A stretch of DNA of 64,000 nt, from assembly GCA_022984795.1 (NCBI GenBank), contig JALIHJ010000034.1:124001-188000 (forward strand), written 5' to 3'. This document shows positions 9,446-19,445 of the stretch, piece by piece (the stretch's first letter is position 1; every line of letters starts with the position of its first letter). A program made the translations under genes and the position numbers. The stretch comes from Fabrea salina. Its lineage: Eukaryota; Ciliophora; Heterotrichea; Heterotrichida; Fabreidae. The notes beneath the pieces are model-generated. The model saw only the letters and a list, made by a program, of their open reading frames with translations. It searched no databases and was not told the origin of the DNA.

Positions 9446-10993
9446 TTAAAATGTGAAGTCTTTAGTGATTAAGTCAATCAGGCCTTTAGATTCGTCTTCT
9501 TCCACTCCAAAGTAAGTTTCAATGATTTTCAAAGCCTTGTTATAAATATTATTGTTAGGGTTCATCTGCAGTTTTTCTAAAGTAACTAAGCCTCCACATT
9601 CCTCTACAATTCTAGTGTAAGGGTTCTCTGCTTCTTCCCTTTCAATACAAACATTGCCCACTCTCAGCACACAACTTAGTCCTTCTAGCGCTACTGAGAT
9701 TAGTTTTGTGTCTTCTAGTTGCAAAAGGAAGCAAAGTGCCTCTATAGCGTTTTGCTGCACAAGCATGTCTACTTGCTCAGGCTTTCCGTTTGACACAGCG
9801 TTTGCAATGGCCCACACTACTTCTTTTTGAATTACTCTGTCTTCTATAGAAGCTATTTCTATCAGTTTGCGTGTTACTTGCTTTTCAATCAAGTACTGGA
9901 GTTGCTCTTTGGTCCCTGCGCAGAGGTTTGAAAGGGCCCAAACAGCTTCTTTCCGGAGGTTTTTGAGTTTGATGTCTAGTAAAGAAGCAAGGGCTTCAAC
10001 ACCTCCTGCTTCCACTACAGCTTGAGCCTGGATGTCGTAACCCGAAATGATGTTGCCTAGACAACGTGCTCCAGGAAGTTGCACTCTGTAGTTGTCAGCT
10101 TTGGTGAGTTCAGTGACCTTAGGAAGAGCTCCACTGTCTATGATCATCTGGACACCTTCTGGGTTCCCGTCCGACAAACAACTTAAAGCCCACAGCAAGT
10201 CTGGAAGAATCTCTTCGTCTGGAAATTCGTAAAGTGCCTTTGTAATGACGGGAATACTTTCTTTCACAAACTCAAACTGAGGCATTGGCTTGCCCCTGCA
10301 CAAATTGCTGATGGTCCACAAGCCCTGCTTCTTAGTTATTTTCCTTTGAGAAGTTTCGCTAGCGTTGATTAAGCCCCTCATGGCGCCAAACTGCAAGATA
10401 AGGTCTCTGCAGTGAGCAGAGTCCGCTCCTATGTTTCCAAGGGTCCAAATGCTTTGTTCCTTGAGTTCGTCTAAAGGGGAACTAAGCATGTTCACGAGTA
10501 CAGGAACTGCTCCTTTTTCAATGATGGCAAGGGTTTGCATGTGGTTACCTGAGGCTATGTTAGTTAAGCACCAAGAAGCTTCATACTGAAGCTGAGGGTA
10601 GTCTGAGCGTTGGATCCAAGTGATCAAGAAAGGAATCACTCCAGCGTCTATTACGTTTTGGATGGGAGGGTTTACTTTGATTGAAAGGAGTTTGCGGAAG
10701 CCCTGAGCTGCCATCAAAAGATCTGTATCCTGGGAAGAATTTGCAGCTTCGAGCAAAGAACTAAGGTCCTCCATAGTGTAGGACTCCTTAAAGTGTTCGT
10801 TGACTGGAATCCACTCTTTTTCTGGGACTGCAAGGTTCCGTCTTTTAATTGCTAAGTCGGCGCGTTTGGATTTGCGAAGTTCTACTTCGTGTTGGTCCTT
10901 TCTTTTTTTGTAGTCGTCTGAAGCAAAGGGGTTTGAGTAAGCTTTTGACCGCTCATCGATCCTTTGGGCGAATTCTGTGTTTTCAGATTCCAT
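9446..10993 (-). CDS. Importin subunit alpha
   Basis: Nuclear import adaptor that binds classical nuclear localisation signals and hands cargo to importin beta. The 515 residues hold an N-terminal importin-beta-binding segment (about 12-55, basic, with KKRKDQHEVELRKSKRAD) followed by about ten armadillo repeats. The cargo-binding Trp/Asn ladder is clear: WCLTNIASG, WTLGNIGAD, WTISNLCRG, WALSCLSDG, WALSNLCAG and WAIANAVSNG, with the third-helix Asn replaced in some repeats as is normal. Length and order are typical. Confidence 0.95.
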   Translation of the reverse strand: MESENTEFAQRIDERSKAYSNPFASDDYKKRKDQHEVELRKSKRADLAIKRRNLAVPEKEWIPVNEHFKESYTMEDLSSLLEAANSSQDTDLLMAAQGFRKLLSIKVNPPIQNVIDAGVIPFLITWIQRSDYPQLQYEASWCLTNIASGNHMQTLAIIEKGAVPVLVNMLSSPLDELKEQSIWTLGNIGADSAHCRDLILQFGAMRGLINASETSQRKITKKQGLWTISNLCRGKPMPQFEFVKESIPVITKALYEFPDEEILPDLLWALSCLSDGNPEGVQMIIDSGALPKVTELTKADNYRVQLPGARCLGNIISGYDIQAQAVVEAGGVEALASLLDIKLKNLRKEAVWALSNLCAGTKEQLQYLIEKQVTRKLIEIASIEDRVIQKEVVWAIANAVSNGKPEQVDMLVQQNAIEALCFLLQLEDTKLISVALEGLSCVLRVGNVCIEREEAENPYTRIVEECGGLVTLEKLQMNPNNNIYNKALKIIETYFGVEEDESKGLIDLITKDFTF

Positions 10994-11041
10994 ATATAAT
11001 TAGTGTGCTTAATACAGATTCGGTTCTAGAATTTATTTAAG

Positions 11042-11308
11042 TTACCACTGTATCTTGTTATGCATTCCGTCGCAGTAAGGCTTGTTGTTGGAGTACTTGC
11101 ACCCACAAATAGAGTAGGTCTTCGATTCTGGAACAGTGAATGAAATAGGAGTAAAAGGAGTTCCTTGGTGGGAACCGTCGCAAAAGGGTTGGTTCTGCGA
11201 CCTACCACAGTCACAGAAGTGGTAGTTAGTTCCTGCTTCTAGTTCTACTCTAAAAGGTCCCTTTTTACACTTAACTCTCTCGTCCATCGGAACACTAGCT
11301 GCCTCCAT
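11042..11308 (-). CDS. CDGSH iron-sulfur protein with tandem motifs (CISD3-like)
   Basis: An 88-residue protein with two CDGSH-type 2Fe-2S sites: CDCGRSQNQPFCDGSH (about 32-47) and CGCKYSNNKPYCDGMH (about 68-83). In each, three Cys and one His would ligate the cluster. The tandem arrangement in one soluble chain is that of mitochondrial CISD3 (Miner2). Human CISD3 has an extra N-terminal targeting sequence that is not evident here. It is head-to-head with AK7, the start codons being 30 bases apart. Confidence 0.88.
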   Translation of the reverse strand: MEAASVPMDERVKCKKGPFRVELEAGTNYHFCDCGRSQNQPFCDGSHQGTPFTPISFTVPESKTYSICGCKYSNNKPYCDGMHNKIQW

Positions 11309-11338
11309 TTAATTATAGTTGATTTTTAATAACTGAAA

Positions 11339-13351
11339 ATGGCTCGAGTGTTCATCAATAACATAAACTCATACGTAGGACTAGCTTTGCTTGAAGAATT
11401 CAGAGGAGACCCTGAAAACGACTCTCCTGTGTTCATTACAACTTTAGACCCAAACTCTTCAGTACCTAGGCCTCCGGGACTTAAAAAGTGTTTGAATGTA
11501 ATCACTACTTAGAGAGCTAAACCTAAACTATTCCGCAAGTACCTTTTGGACTGTGAAACTATAGTTTACGATCTGCACCATGCAGACTTTGAAGAAGTCA
11601 AAGAAAAACTTAACGTAATCAGCGCGGGACCCAATGAGGATCCCAAAACTGTAATACTGATTTCAAGTTTGCAAGCCTGGGGAAACACTCCTCCCAAGCA
11701 AGTCCAGGAAGCTCCTCCTAAGCAAGAAGACCCCGAAGAAGACCCTCCAGAAAAAGAAGAGTCTCAGGAACTCCAAGAAGAGCCTCAGGAATCAGAGGAA
11801 CATCAAGAACTCCAGGAACCTCGAGAACCCACACCTCCTAAGTACATTACAGTGCCTTTTGAAGAAACTGACTACCAAACTAGAGTAGCTCCCGAAAAGT
11901 ACCAAGCTTGGAAAGAACTTGAAGACCTTGTGTTGGAAATGCGCGAAAAAGAAAACTTAACATGCTATGTAATCAGTTCAGGTTTTCTCTATGGAAACGG
12001 AGAAAACCTTTTAGAACAGCACCTTCGTATGGCTTGGCTAGAAAACCCACCTAAACTTCCCTACGTATCCTCCGGTTCAAACTTACTCCCTACAATCCAC
12101 GTCAAAGACTTAGCCAAAGCTACCAAGTATATTTCAGAGGCCAAACCTGAATCTCCTTACATCTTTGCAGTGGACGACACTCAAGACAGACAGCAAAAAA
12201 GCATAGTTAAAGGAATTTCTTCAGGAATAGGCACAGGAGAAATAGAACAAGTTGAAACCGGCTGGGAAGAACTTAAACTGGACTTGTGGCTAAGCACTTC
12301 TTCAGTGTTGATTCCTAAGTCAGACGAAGAAGAAAAAACTATGCCTTTTGAGTGGCACTGCATTGAAGGAATCTCTGAAGGAATCAAAAAACTCAACCAA
12401 GAATTCAACCAAGCCAGACAACTTAGGCCCATTAGAATCCTTATTACTGGTCCTCCTTATATCGGAAAAACTGCTTACGCTGAAAAACTTGCACAGCACT
12501 ATAACGTTCACCTTGTAACTAAAAAAAGTGCAATTGAACACTTTAAAAGCTTAGGAAAACACTTAGAAGAAAATGACGACTCAATTGCAGAAGCTATAAG
12601 AACAAAACTTGAATGCAACGCTTGCAGAAACAGAGGCTACGTGCTAGTTGGGTGGCCTTTAAGCTACGAACAAGCTAAACTTGTATTCACACAAGAAGCT
12701 CCTCCTCAAGAAGAGGAAGAAGAAACTGAGGAACCCCCCAAAACTTATGCAATCAGAGAACAAATCATACCCCACTCAGTAGTGATTCTAAGGGCTTCTG
12801 ACGAGTTCATTACCCAGAAAGTGCAGTCTGAAGGGGTTGCTCAGAAACTTGACCTTTACAGAAGCTTTATTTCGAAGACTTTGATCCTAGACGACTTTTT
12901 TGCTGAAAACAAAATTGATCCCTTTGAGCAGGAATGCGGCTCAGAAGAACTAGAAATCATTGAGAACCTGAGAATTTACATTGAAAGAAACGGAAGACCT
13001 TACAACTACCTAGCTTCCACAGAAGAAATCGAAGAAACCCGAAGAGCAGTTCTGAACGAAAGGATCCAGCAAGAAGTCACTCAACAACAAAACGAAGCTT
13101 CAGTGAAAAGTCAGCAAATTCAACAACAAAAACTCCAAGAAGAACAAGCTGCCTACGAGCTACTGCAGCAACTCAAAGCTCACAGTGAACTGTTTCAAGA
13201 AACAAACAGTTTAAGCTTGAGGCAGTACTTAATGGAGTACGTGATGCCTTACTTAGCAGAAGGCATGCTAGAAGTATGCAGGGCTTTGCCCAGTGACCCC
13301 GTTGACTACTTAGCTGAGTTTTTGTGGGAACAGTCGAACTCGCAGAAGTAA
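11339..13351 (+). CDS. AK7: Adenylate kinase 7 (axonemal)
   Basis: Two exons, 11339-11497 and 11513-13351, joined across a 15-base intron give 665 residues. The order matches human AK7. An N-terminal Rossmann-like domain (MARVFINNINSYVG) runs on through YVISSGFLYGNGE and LPTIHVKDLAKA. An adenylate kinase domain follows, with P-loop GPPYIGKT and CRNRGYVLVGWP. A charged helix and a C-terminal DPY-30 motif (LRQYLMEYVMPYL and DPVDYLAEFL) end the protein. AK7 balances ATP, ADP and AMP in motile cilia. An acidic, Pro/Glu-rich insert (about 85-155) interrupts the first domain. Without the intron the first exon would end in a TAG stop. Confidence 0.93.
11498..11512 (+). other. 15-base intron in AK7
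   Basis: Sequence gtaatcactacttag, phase 0 between codons 53 and 54. It contains the in-frame TAG that would otherwise end the protein. Position 10 is A. Confidence 0.93.
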
Positions 13352-13361
13352 CTGGAATAAA

Positions 13362-16300
13362 TTATTTACTTTCTTTACTTTCTTTGCTTTCTTTGCTTTC
13401 AGAGTTGTAAGAGCACTGGCTGTTGCGTCTGCTTCTATTATGCATCATTGGACTTACAGCTCTACGGGGCACTTTAGGACTTGGTTCTTCCACTGTGGTG
13501 GATCCTCCAGGAGTTAGGGCTCCGTTTCTTTCTTCTTTTTCTTTAGAAAACTCTTCAAAAGAAATCCCAGAGTTGTTCAAAAACCCTCCAACTCCTTGTC
13601 TGAACTGCTGGGAACTGTCGGGACGCCTTGCAAACAGTCCTGCTGCGTTACGTCTTGCTCCTCTGTCTGCTCTTAGTTTCTCGTTTTCTCTGAGTAAGCT
13701 TTCTTTGCGTTTTTCAAGTCTTTCAAGGGCGTCTTGGGCCTCGTTTTTCTGGGAAACTAAGTGGTCTCTTTCAAGGTTCCACTTAGCTCTTTCTTTTTCG
13801 TGTTCTAAGAAGTACTGGCCCCTGGCAGCTTCAGCTTCTTTAGCGCGTTTTTCGTACTCGGTGAGTTTGTGTTTGAGGTTTTCTTTTTCGTAGTTGAACT
13901 GTTCTTGTAGTTCTTCAAGTTCGTTTTCTTTATCTTTTTTGAGTTTAGCTATTTCAGCGTTGAGTTTTTGTTCACTTTCTTCGTAATCTTGGAGTTTCTT
14001 TTCAAGGGTTCCTGAGTCAGAGTTCCTTGCTCTTCTTTCAAGTTCGTATTGTTCTTTGAGTTCTCTGAGTTCTTTTTCGAGTTTTTTGTTTTTTTCTGAG
14101 TACTCTTGAATAGCAGCAGAGTGGTTTTCTTGCAAGTCTTTGATCTGAGTGTTGTAGCGGGACTCCAGTGAGGATATCAAAGAAGATGTTGCGCTTTCCA
14201 TCTTTTCTTTGTCGGCACTTCCTCTTTTTTGGATCTGTTCTAGAGTGGCGTCGAACTTCTTTTGGGCGTCAACTAAGTCGTTTTTGGCTTGGTCTCTTTG
14301 CTGTACTAAGAAGTTGAACTTGTTTTCCCAAAGCACGCGTTCTCTTTCGTAAGCAGCGTTTTTCTCAGACATCTCTTTTTCAGTTTCTTGGAGAAGAGTT
14401 TTGAGTCTTTCGTTTTCTAGGTGGACAGACATGTGGTCGTTACTTTCACGTTCACTTTTTTCTTTTAACTGAGAATGGAGGCCTTCAATTTCCCGTTTCA
14501 AGTAGCTTTCAGACTCAGTTTTTTTGTTTTCAAGGTTAGAGTACTTCTCAGCAAGAACTGCTCTTTCTTTTTCAAGAGCTGAAATTTGCTTGTTGCTGGA
14601 ACTAGCTAGTTCTTTAAGGGCTTTTCTTTTTTGTTCAAGTTTGATTTCTAGGCTTTCTTTGTCCTTAGTGAGTTTTTCAACTGTAGTGGAGAGTTCTTGT
14701 CCAGACTGGTCTTTTAAGCTTTTAACAGTTTCGTTGTACTTTTCTTCGGCTTCTTGTAAAGACTGTTCTAAGTCTTTGATTCTTTTAGCTTTAAACTCGT
14801 TTTCTTGGGTCGAAAGTGCCATTTCGCGTTTGAAGTCGCTTTGTTTTTGAGTGTACTCGTCACAAACCTTTTGGTGGTTTTTCTTAAGAGTTTCAAGTCT
14901 TTCAGTGAGTATTTTCTTTTCGCTGTTTAAGCTTTGTTTGAACTCTTCAAGTTCGTTTTCTTTGTTTTCGAGTTGAGTTTTTAGTTGTTCATTTTTGTAG
15001 TTCACAGACGTGAGTTCTCTGTCTTTTGAAGAGACTTCGTTAGCAAGTTTCTCGATTTTCTGGGAAAGGTTGCTGCGTTCAGTGTTGATTCTTTCTTGTT
15101 GTTGTTCTAAAGCTTGTGAGTGTGCGTTCTGCATAGCTTCTATTTGTTCTTTGGTTTCTTTAAGGTACTTTTCTAAGCTTTCGATTTTTTGTTTGTCTAG
15201 TCCAGACTGGTGCTTGAGTACATTGATTTCTTCGTTGTAGTAAGCTTCTAAGTCAGCTACTTCGTCTTCTTTTTCAGCAAGTTTTTCTTCGTAGGCGTCT
15301 TCTTCGTTTTTGAGTCTTTCTTCGTACTCTTCACACATGTTGTTGTACTTCTTTTCACTGCGTTCTTTTTCTTCTTGTAGTTTTTGGTTGAGTCTGACTT
15401 TTTCTTGTTCGTAGAACTCTTTGAGCTGCTGTAGGTTCTGCTCAGCTTGGGAATTGGCGTTTTGGAGTTCTTCAGAGTTGCGAGTGCTGGCTTCTTCTAG
15501 TTGTCTTTCGAGAGTTTTGACTTTTTTGCGGAGTTTGTCTTCAGCTTCTTTGGTGAGTGAGTTGTAGTTGTTTTGTAAGTGGTCAAGTTGTTCCTGCAAC
15601 CTAGTTTTTTCAGTAGTTAGGACTTCTAAGCTTTCACTGAGTTTTTTGTTTTCTTGGGCTGTTTCGTTGTTTTCTAGTTTGAGTTTGAGTTCTAAGTCGT
15701 TGTTTTTCTGCATAAGTTCTTCAATTTGGGAGATGTAAGACTTTTTCTGGGCTTCGTAGTCTTCTTCCATGCGTTTTAGGTCTTCGAAGTACTTTTGTTG
15801 GAACTTTTCAAATTCTTTAGCAGCTTCTTGCTTGGCACTGTCGCTGGAAGCAGATTGGATGCTGTTCATCATGGACTCGTGGTTCCTCCTTTCGTTTTCT
15901 AGTTGTTTTTTGATTTCGTCTAACTGGGTGTTTGAGAAGTCTAGGTTTTGAGTCAGCACTGCGTTTTCGCTTTGGAGTTCATTGACCTTTTTGCTGAGGG
16001 TTTCTTCTCTTTCCCTAAGTTTAGTTTCTAGGTCTTCTACCTTTTTCTGGAGTTTGCCAGTAGAGTTCTTGGTTTCTTTAGACTGTTCAGCTAGTTTCTT
16101 TTTGAGCTCAGATTCTTTTCTTTCGAGTTTTTGTTTGAAAGTTTCGATTTGCTGAGTGAGGTCTTCAATCATAGACTTGTACTTAAGTTCGGCTTCTTCC
16201 CACTTTGAAGAGTCTCTGTCGTAAATGGCTTCTTTTTCTTCCAGTTGCCTTTCGAGTTCAGTAATTCTTTCGTTTTCAGACTCTAGTCTTGTTTGGAAGT

Positions 16301-18323
16301 TCTTGATTTGCGAGTCGTACCTGCTATGAAGGTCCTTTACGGAGTCAGTGTGCTCTTTTTTCTGGGACTTCAGTTCGTTCATGTACTCTCTTTCTCTTTT
16401 CCGGGTTTCTTCTAAGGTTTTTTCTAGGTACTTCACTTTTTGTTCGTGGAGTTCGTTTTGTTCCTCGAGTTCGCTTTGTTTGGAAGAGAGTTGTCTTTCT
16501 AGTTCCTTCATTTTCTCTTCGAACTCCCAGGCTTTGGAGTTAGCTTGCTCTATTTCCTTTGCACTTTCACTCCGGGCTGTTTTGGCAGAGGCCCGCATTT
16601 CTTTTTCGATTTGGTCTCTTTCTTGCTTGAGAGTGTTTACTTGCTCTCTTAAGCTTTGCTCCTTAGCTGCGAGTTCTGTGCGTTCGCTTTCTACTGAAGT
16701 CATTTTGCGACTTAGTTCGTCTTTTTCGCGAAGTGAGTCTTCTTTGAGTTCCCTTAGTTCGTTTTCCAGACGAGAAACACTTTCTTGGCTCATTTGTTGT
16801 TGGAGTTCAAGTTCGTTCGAAACGTGAGTTAAGAAGTAGTCCCCAGCTGAAGCCATTTTGGAGTGACAAAACTCAAGCAAGATCTCCCTTCGGTAAGGAC
16901 CCTGTGGTCCGTGCTCCATAAAGTACCTTTCGAACACCCGCATTTCTTTTTCGAACTCCACAAACTTAGTGAATTCCCCAGCTTTAAGCTTCTTCTCTAT
17001 CACAGAGTAGTTTTCGTTCAAAAAAGTGTTGCAGAGTCTTTGAGCTTCGGCTTCGTTGTCTGACCTGAGACCCAAGAACTTTTCAGAGAGTCTTTCTTTA
17101 AGGTCCTTCAGGTAGTTTTCTTTGTTGTCTCCTACTCCTTTATGTTTGAAGTGCTCTAAAGCAGCTTCTTTGGCTTCTTTGTGGAAAAGCTTCAGCTCGT
17201 CCTCGTTAATAGGGAACCTGTGCGAAATGGAGCTTGAAAGAATCCGCTCGTAAATGTCCTGACTGTCTTCAAAGGCTTTGCTGCACTCGTTCTTACAAAT
17301 GTAAGTCCAGGCACTTTCAATGTTGGGCACTGCGCCTGAGTTAATTGCAGACACGTAAGCTTCAACTAAGTTAGCAAGCATGTCTCCGTTAAGCAGCCTT
17401 CCGTTAAGAGTTTTAGGCTTCACCCTACCAATGATTCTTTTCCGCAACTGGACAATTTGCTCCACGAACTCTAGTCTGAGGTCGTCTAGTTCTAGGTTTT
17501 CTAGGTTCTGCAGGTCTTCTTCTTTGGTTGTCGGTCTGACTAAAGTAAAGCAGTCTCTGTCTTTAAAGAAGTCTTTCAGAAGTCTGCGGATTCGGTTTTT
17601 GTCCTCTACGGTGTCGCTGAAGCCTTTTTGGGGCTGCAGAGCCCTTTCCAAGTAGTCTTTTGGAGAGATCATTTCTCCATCTGAGTCCACAAGTTGCAGT
17701 GCAAAGTCCCTCACCACCCACAGAAAAGAAGGGAAGTACGCTGCGTAGTCTTCACTGTCTACTTCTTCGTTTTGCTGGGACTTAATGTGGATGTGCTTTG
17801 TCAAGTTCACCACTAAGCTTAGGTTCTGCAGAGCGTTTTCGTCAATAGCGCCTACTGAGTTATACACAAAGAAGGAACTAATCAGAACAGCAAAGGCAAA
17901 GATTCTGGAGTCGTGGTCACTGTCTTCGTCAAGGGCTCCAATTCCCTCTGAGTCTAGAACAATAACTGAGCAGTTCTGGCCCTCAGCTGTAGTACCCTGT
18001 ACAGGCTTTCCCCAAACCCAAATGCCTTTAGTGCAGGGGTTCACGGTAGGACCCACACCAAAACCGCTGGGCTTGTTCAGCAGAACTCTGTTGAGGAAGT
18101 AAGACTTTCCTGTGCGGTACATGCCTGCAACGCCTACAACAGCTAAAGGACTTTGGAGGGAGCGCAAAAACGCCAATGCTTGCGGGTTTACTTGGAAACT
18201 TAGATCTTGGGTGTTGTAGGTAATGAGTTCAATGGGTTCTTCTATGTAGTCGAAATGCTCAGGGCTGGAGAGTCCGGAAACTGGAGTGTCAGGTCGCGAG
18301 ATGTCAGAGTTGGTATCTTGCAT
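13362..18323 (-). CDS. Giant GBP-like GTPase with long coiled coil
   Basis: A 1653-residue protein. The N-terminal GB1/RHD3-type GTPase domain has P-loop GMYRTGKS (67-74), the DSEGIGALDEDSDHD switch/G3 region and the guanine-recognition LWVVRDF motif. A GBP-type helical domain follows to about residue 500, then roughly 1050 residues of nearly continuous heptad coiled coil and a Ser-rich tail of SKE repeats. GBP and atlastin relatives act on membranes by GTP-driven oligomerisation. Ordinary GBPs are about 600 residues, so the coiled coil is a large extension. No C-terminal CaaX box or transmembrane pair is seen. A smaller relative lies at 56013-58715. Confidence 0.85.
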   Translation of the reverse strand: MQDTNSDISRPDTPVSGLSSPEHFDYIEEPIELITYNTQDLSFQVNPQALAFLRSLQSPLAVVGVAGMYRTGKSYFLNRVLLNKPSGFGVGPTVNPCTKGIWVWGKPVQGTTAEGQNCSVIVLDSEGIGALDEDSDHDSRIFAFAVLISSFFVYNSVGAIDENALQNLSLVVNLTKHIHIKSQQNEEVDSEDYAAYFPSFLWVVRDFALQLVDSDGEMISPKDYLERALQPQKGFSDTVEDKNRIRRLLKDFFKDRDCFTLVRPTTKEEDLQNLENLELDDLRLEFVEQIVQLRKRIIGRVKPKTLNGRLLNGDMLANLVEAYVSAINSGAVPNIESAWTYICKNECSKAFEDSQDIYERILSSSISHRFPINEDELKLFHKEAKEAALEHFKHKGVGDNKENYLKDLKERLSEKFLGLRSDNEAEAQRLCNTFLNENYSVIEKKLKAGEFTKFVEFEKEMRVFERYFMEHGPQGPYRREILLEFCHSKMASAGDYFLTHVSNELELQQQMSQESVSRLENELRELKEDSLREKDELSRKMTSVESERTELAAKEQSLREQVNTLKQERDQIEKEMRASAKTARSESAKEIEQANSKAWEFEEKMKELERQLSSKQSELEEQNELHEQKVKYLEKTLEETRKREREYMNELKSQKKEHTDSVKDLHSRYDSQIKNFQTRLESENERITELERQLEEKEAIYDRDSSKWEEAELKYKSMIEDLTQQIETFKQKLERKESELKKKLAEQSKETKNSTGKLQKKVEDLETKLREREETLSKKVNELQSENAVLTQNLDFSNTQLDEIKKQLENERRNHESMMNSIQSASSDSAKQEAAKEFEKFQQKYFEDLKRMEEDYEAQKKSYISQIEELMQKNNDLELKLKLENNETAQENKKLSESLEVLTTEKTRLQEQLDHLQNNYNSLTKEAEDKLRKKVKTLERQLEEASTRNSEELQNANSQAEQNLQQLKEFYEQEKVRLNQKLQEEKERSEKKYNNMCEEYEERLKNEEDAYEEKLAEKEDEVADLEAYYNEEINVLKHQSGLDKQKIESLEKYLKETKEQIEAMQNAHSQALEQQQERINTERSNLSQKIEKLANEVSSKDRELTSVNYKNEQLKTQLENKENELEEFKQSLNSEKKILTERLETLKKNHQKVCDEYTQKQSDFKREMALSTQENEFKAKRIKDLEQSLQEAEEKYNETVKSLKDQSGQELSTTVEKLTKDKESLEIKLEQKRKALKELASSSNKQISALEKERAVLAEKYSNLENKKTESESYLKREIEGLHSQLKEKSERESNDHMSVHLENERLKTLLQETEKEMSEKNAAYERERVLWENKFNFLVQQRDQAKNDLVDAQKKFDATLEQIQKRGSADKEKMESATSSLISSLESRYNTQIKDLQENHSAAIQEYSEKNKKLEKELRELKEQYELERRARNSDSGTLEKKLQDYEESEQKLNAEIAKLKKDKENELEELQEQFNYEKENLKHKLTEYEKRAKEAEAARGQYFLEHEKERAKWNLERDHLVSQKNEAQDALERLEKRKESLLRENEKLRADRGARRNAAGLFARRPDSSQQFRQGVGGFLNNSGISFEEFSKEKEERNGALTPGGSTTVEEPSPKVPRRAVSPMMHNRSRRNSQCSYNSESKESKESKESK
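13365..13400 (+). repeat. 9-base tandem repeat, four copies, in GBP tail
   Basis: Four adjacent 9-base units, tttactttc twice then tttgctttc twice. On the minus strand they encode the Ser-Lys-Glu tail just before the stop codon. This is a coding microsatellite, likely to vary in length. Confidence 0.85.
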
Positions 18324-18404
18324 ATTTAAATTTAAGCCTATGGCTTTATGAATTCTTAAAGCTCAGCTACTTAAGTAATATTAACTAGATTTAAGGCCAT
18401 TATA

Positions 18405-19430
18405 ATGAGTTTATTCAAAAGTTTATCAATTACCCCGGCACCCGAAAAAGAAGACGAGAGGCGCAAAGCTGAAGCAGAACAACCCAACATTCCCGAAAGA
18501 TTAAAAGAGTTGTACTCCAGCTACAAAGACGCCGAAGACAACTACAATGAGCAAGGAATCAGGGACGTCCTAATAGAAATAGGGGACTATTTCTTCGAGC
18601 AAAACAACTTAGAGCGAGCAGTGAATAACTTCCTGCTTGCCTACAACAGAGCAGGCACTTCTGACATCAAAATAGACATTACGCTCAAACTCATTTTAGT
18701 AGGCTTCAGAATCAAGGACTTGGACCTTCTCAAGAAGCAAGTTGAACAGGCCAACTACCTCTTTGAAGAAGGAGGCGACTGGGAACGCAAAAACAGGTTC
18801 AAGGCCTACGAAGCCTGCTACCTCATGCTGATACGCGACTTCAAACAAGCTGCACTGAACTTCCTAGACATTCTAGCTACTTTTAACTCTACTGAGTTGT
18901 TTTCTTTCCAGGACTTCATTAAGTACACTGTACTTATGAGTTTAGTGTCTCTTGAAAGAGCTTCCATCAGGTCCAAAGTAGTCCACGCCCCCGAAATTCT
19001 TTCTGTGATCAGAGAAATGCCTGACATCCAGCAGTTTTTAGACTCACTGTTTAAGTGCGACTACAAAAACTTCTTCCACTCCTTTGTGAAGATGATGGAC
19101 CTTGTAGCTCAAGACGAGTACCTTGGACACCATGCTCGTTTTTGGTCCCGTGAAATGCGTGTAGTGGCTTACTCGCAGTTTTTAGAAAGTTACAGAAGCG
19201 TGACTTTGCAGAGCATGGCTGAAAGCTTTGGAGTAGGTCTGGACTTTTTGGACAAAGAACTCTGTGAGTTCATTTCTTTAGGAAGACTTGCTTGCAAGAT
19301 AGACAAGGTAAACGGAGTGATTGAGTCTTGCAGGCCAGACACTCGGTCTTCTTACTACCAAAACATCGTGAAACACGGAGACTTCTTGCTGAACCGTCTC
19401 CAGAAACTAGCTAGGATGATGGACGTTTGA
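18405..19430 (+). CDS. RPN7: 26S proteasome lid subunit RPN7/PSMD6
   Basis: A 341-residue lid subunit of the 19S regulatory particle, with TPR-like helices then a PCI domain. It matches human PSMD6: EGGDWERKNRFKAYEA, IRDFKQAALNFLD, TVLMSLVSLERA, REMRVVAYSQFLESYRSVTL, GVGLDFLDKEL, GRLACKIDKVNGVIE and the C-terminal LLNRLQKLARMMDV helix used in the lid helical bundle. It is about 45 residues shorter than human at the N-terminus. COP9 subunit CSN1 is a distant relative, but the close tail match favours RPN7. Its stop is TGA. Confidence 0.92.
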   Translation: MSLFKSLSITPAPEKEDERRKAEAEQPNIPERLKELYSSYKDAEDNYNEQGIRDVLIEIGDYFFEQNNLERAVNNFLLAYNRAGTSDIKIDITLKLILVGFRIKDLDLLKKQVEQANYLFEEGGDWERKNRFKAYEACYLMLIRDFKQAALNFLDILATFNSTELFSFQDFIKYTVLMSLVSLERASIRSKVVHAPEILSVIREMPDIQQFLDSLFKCDYKNFFHSFVKMMDLVAQDEYLGHHARFWSREMRVVAYSQFLESYRSVTLQSMAESFGVGLDFLDKELCEFISLGRLACKIDKVNGVIESCRPDTRSSYYQNIVKHGDFLLNRLQKLARMMDV

Positions 19431-19445
19431 ATTTTAAAATAATTC

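Noticed and set aside
11546-13351. AK7 starting at the TTG codon 11546
   Set aside because: No ATG there, and the upstream exon plus 15-base intron restores the expected N-terminal Rossmann start.
13423-18102. Several open frames of 60-160 codons on the strand opposite the giant GBP coiled coil
   Set aside because: They are Ser/Leu/Phe-rich mirror images of Glu/Lys codons, have no homology, and fall wholly inside a strong gene. The same holds for the frames opposite the other coiled-coil genes.
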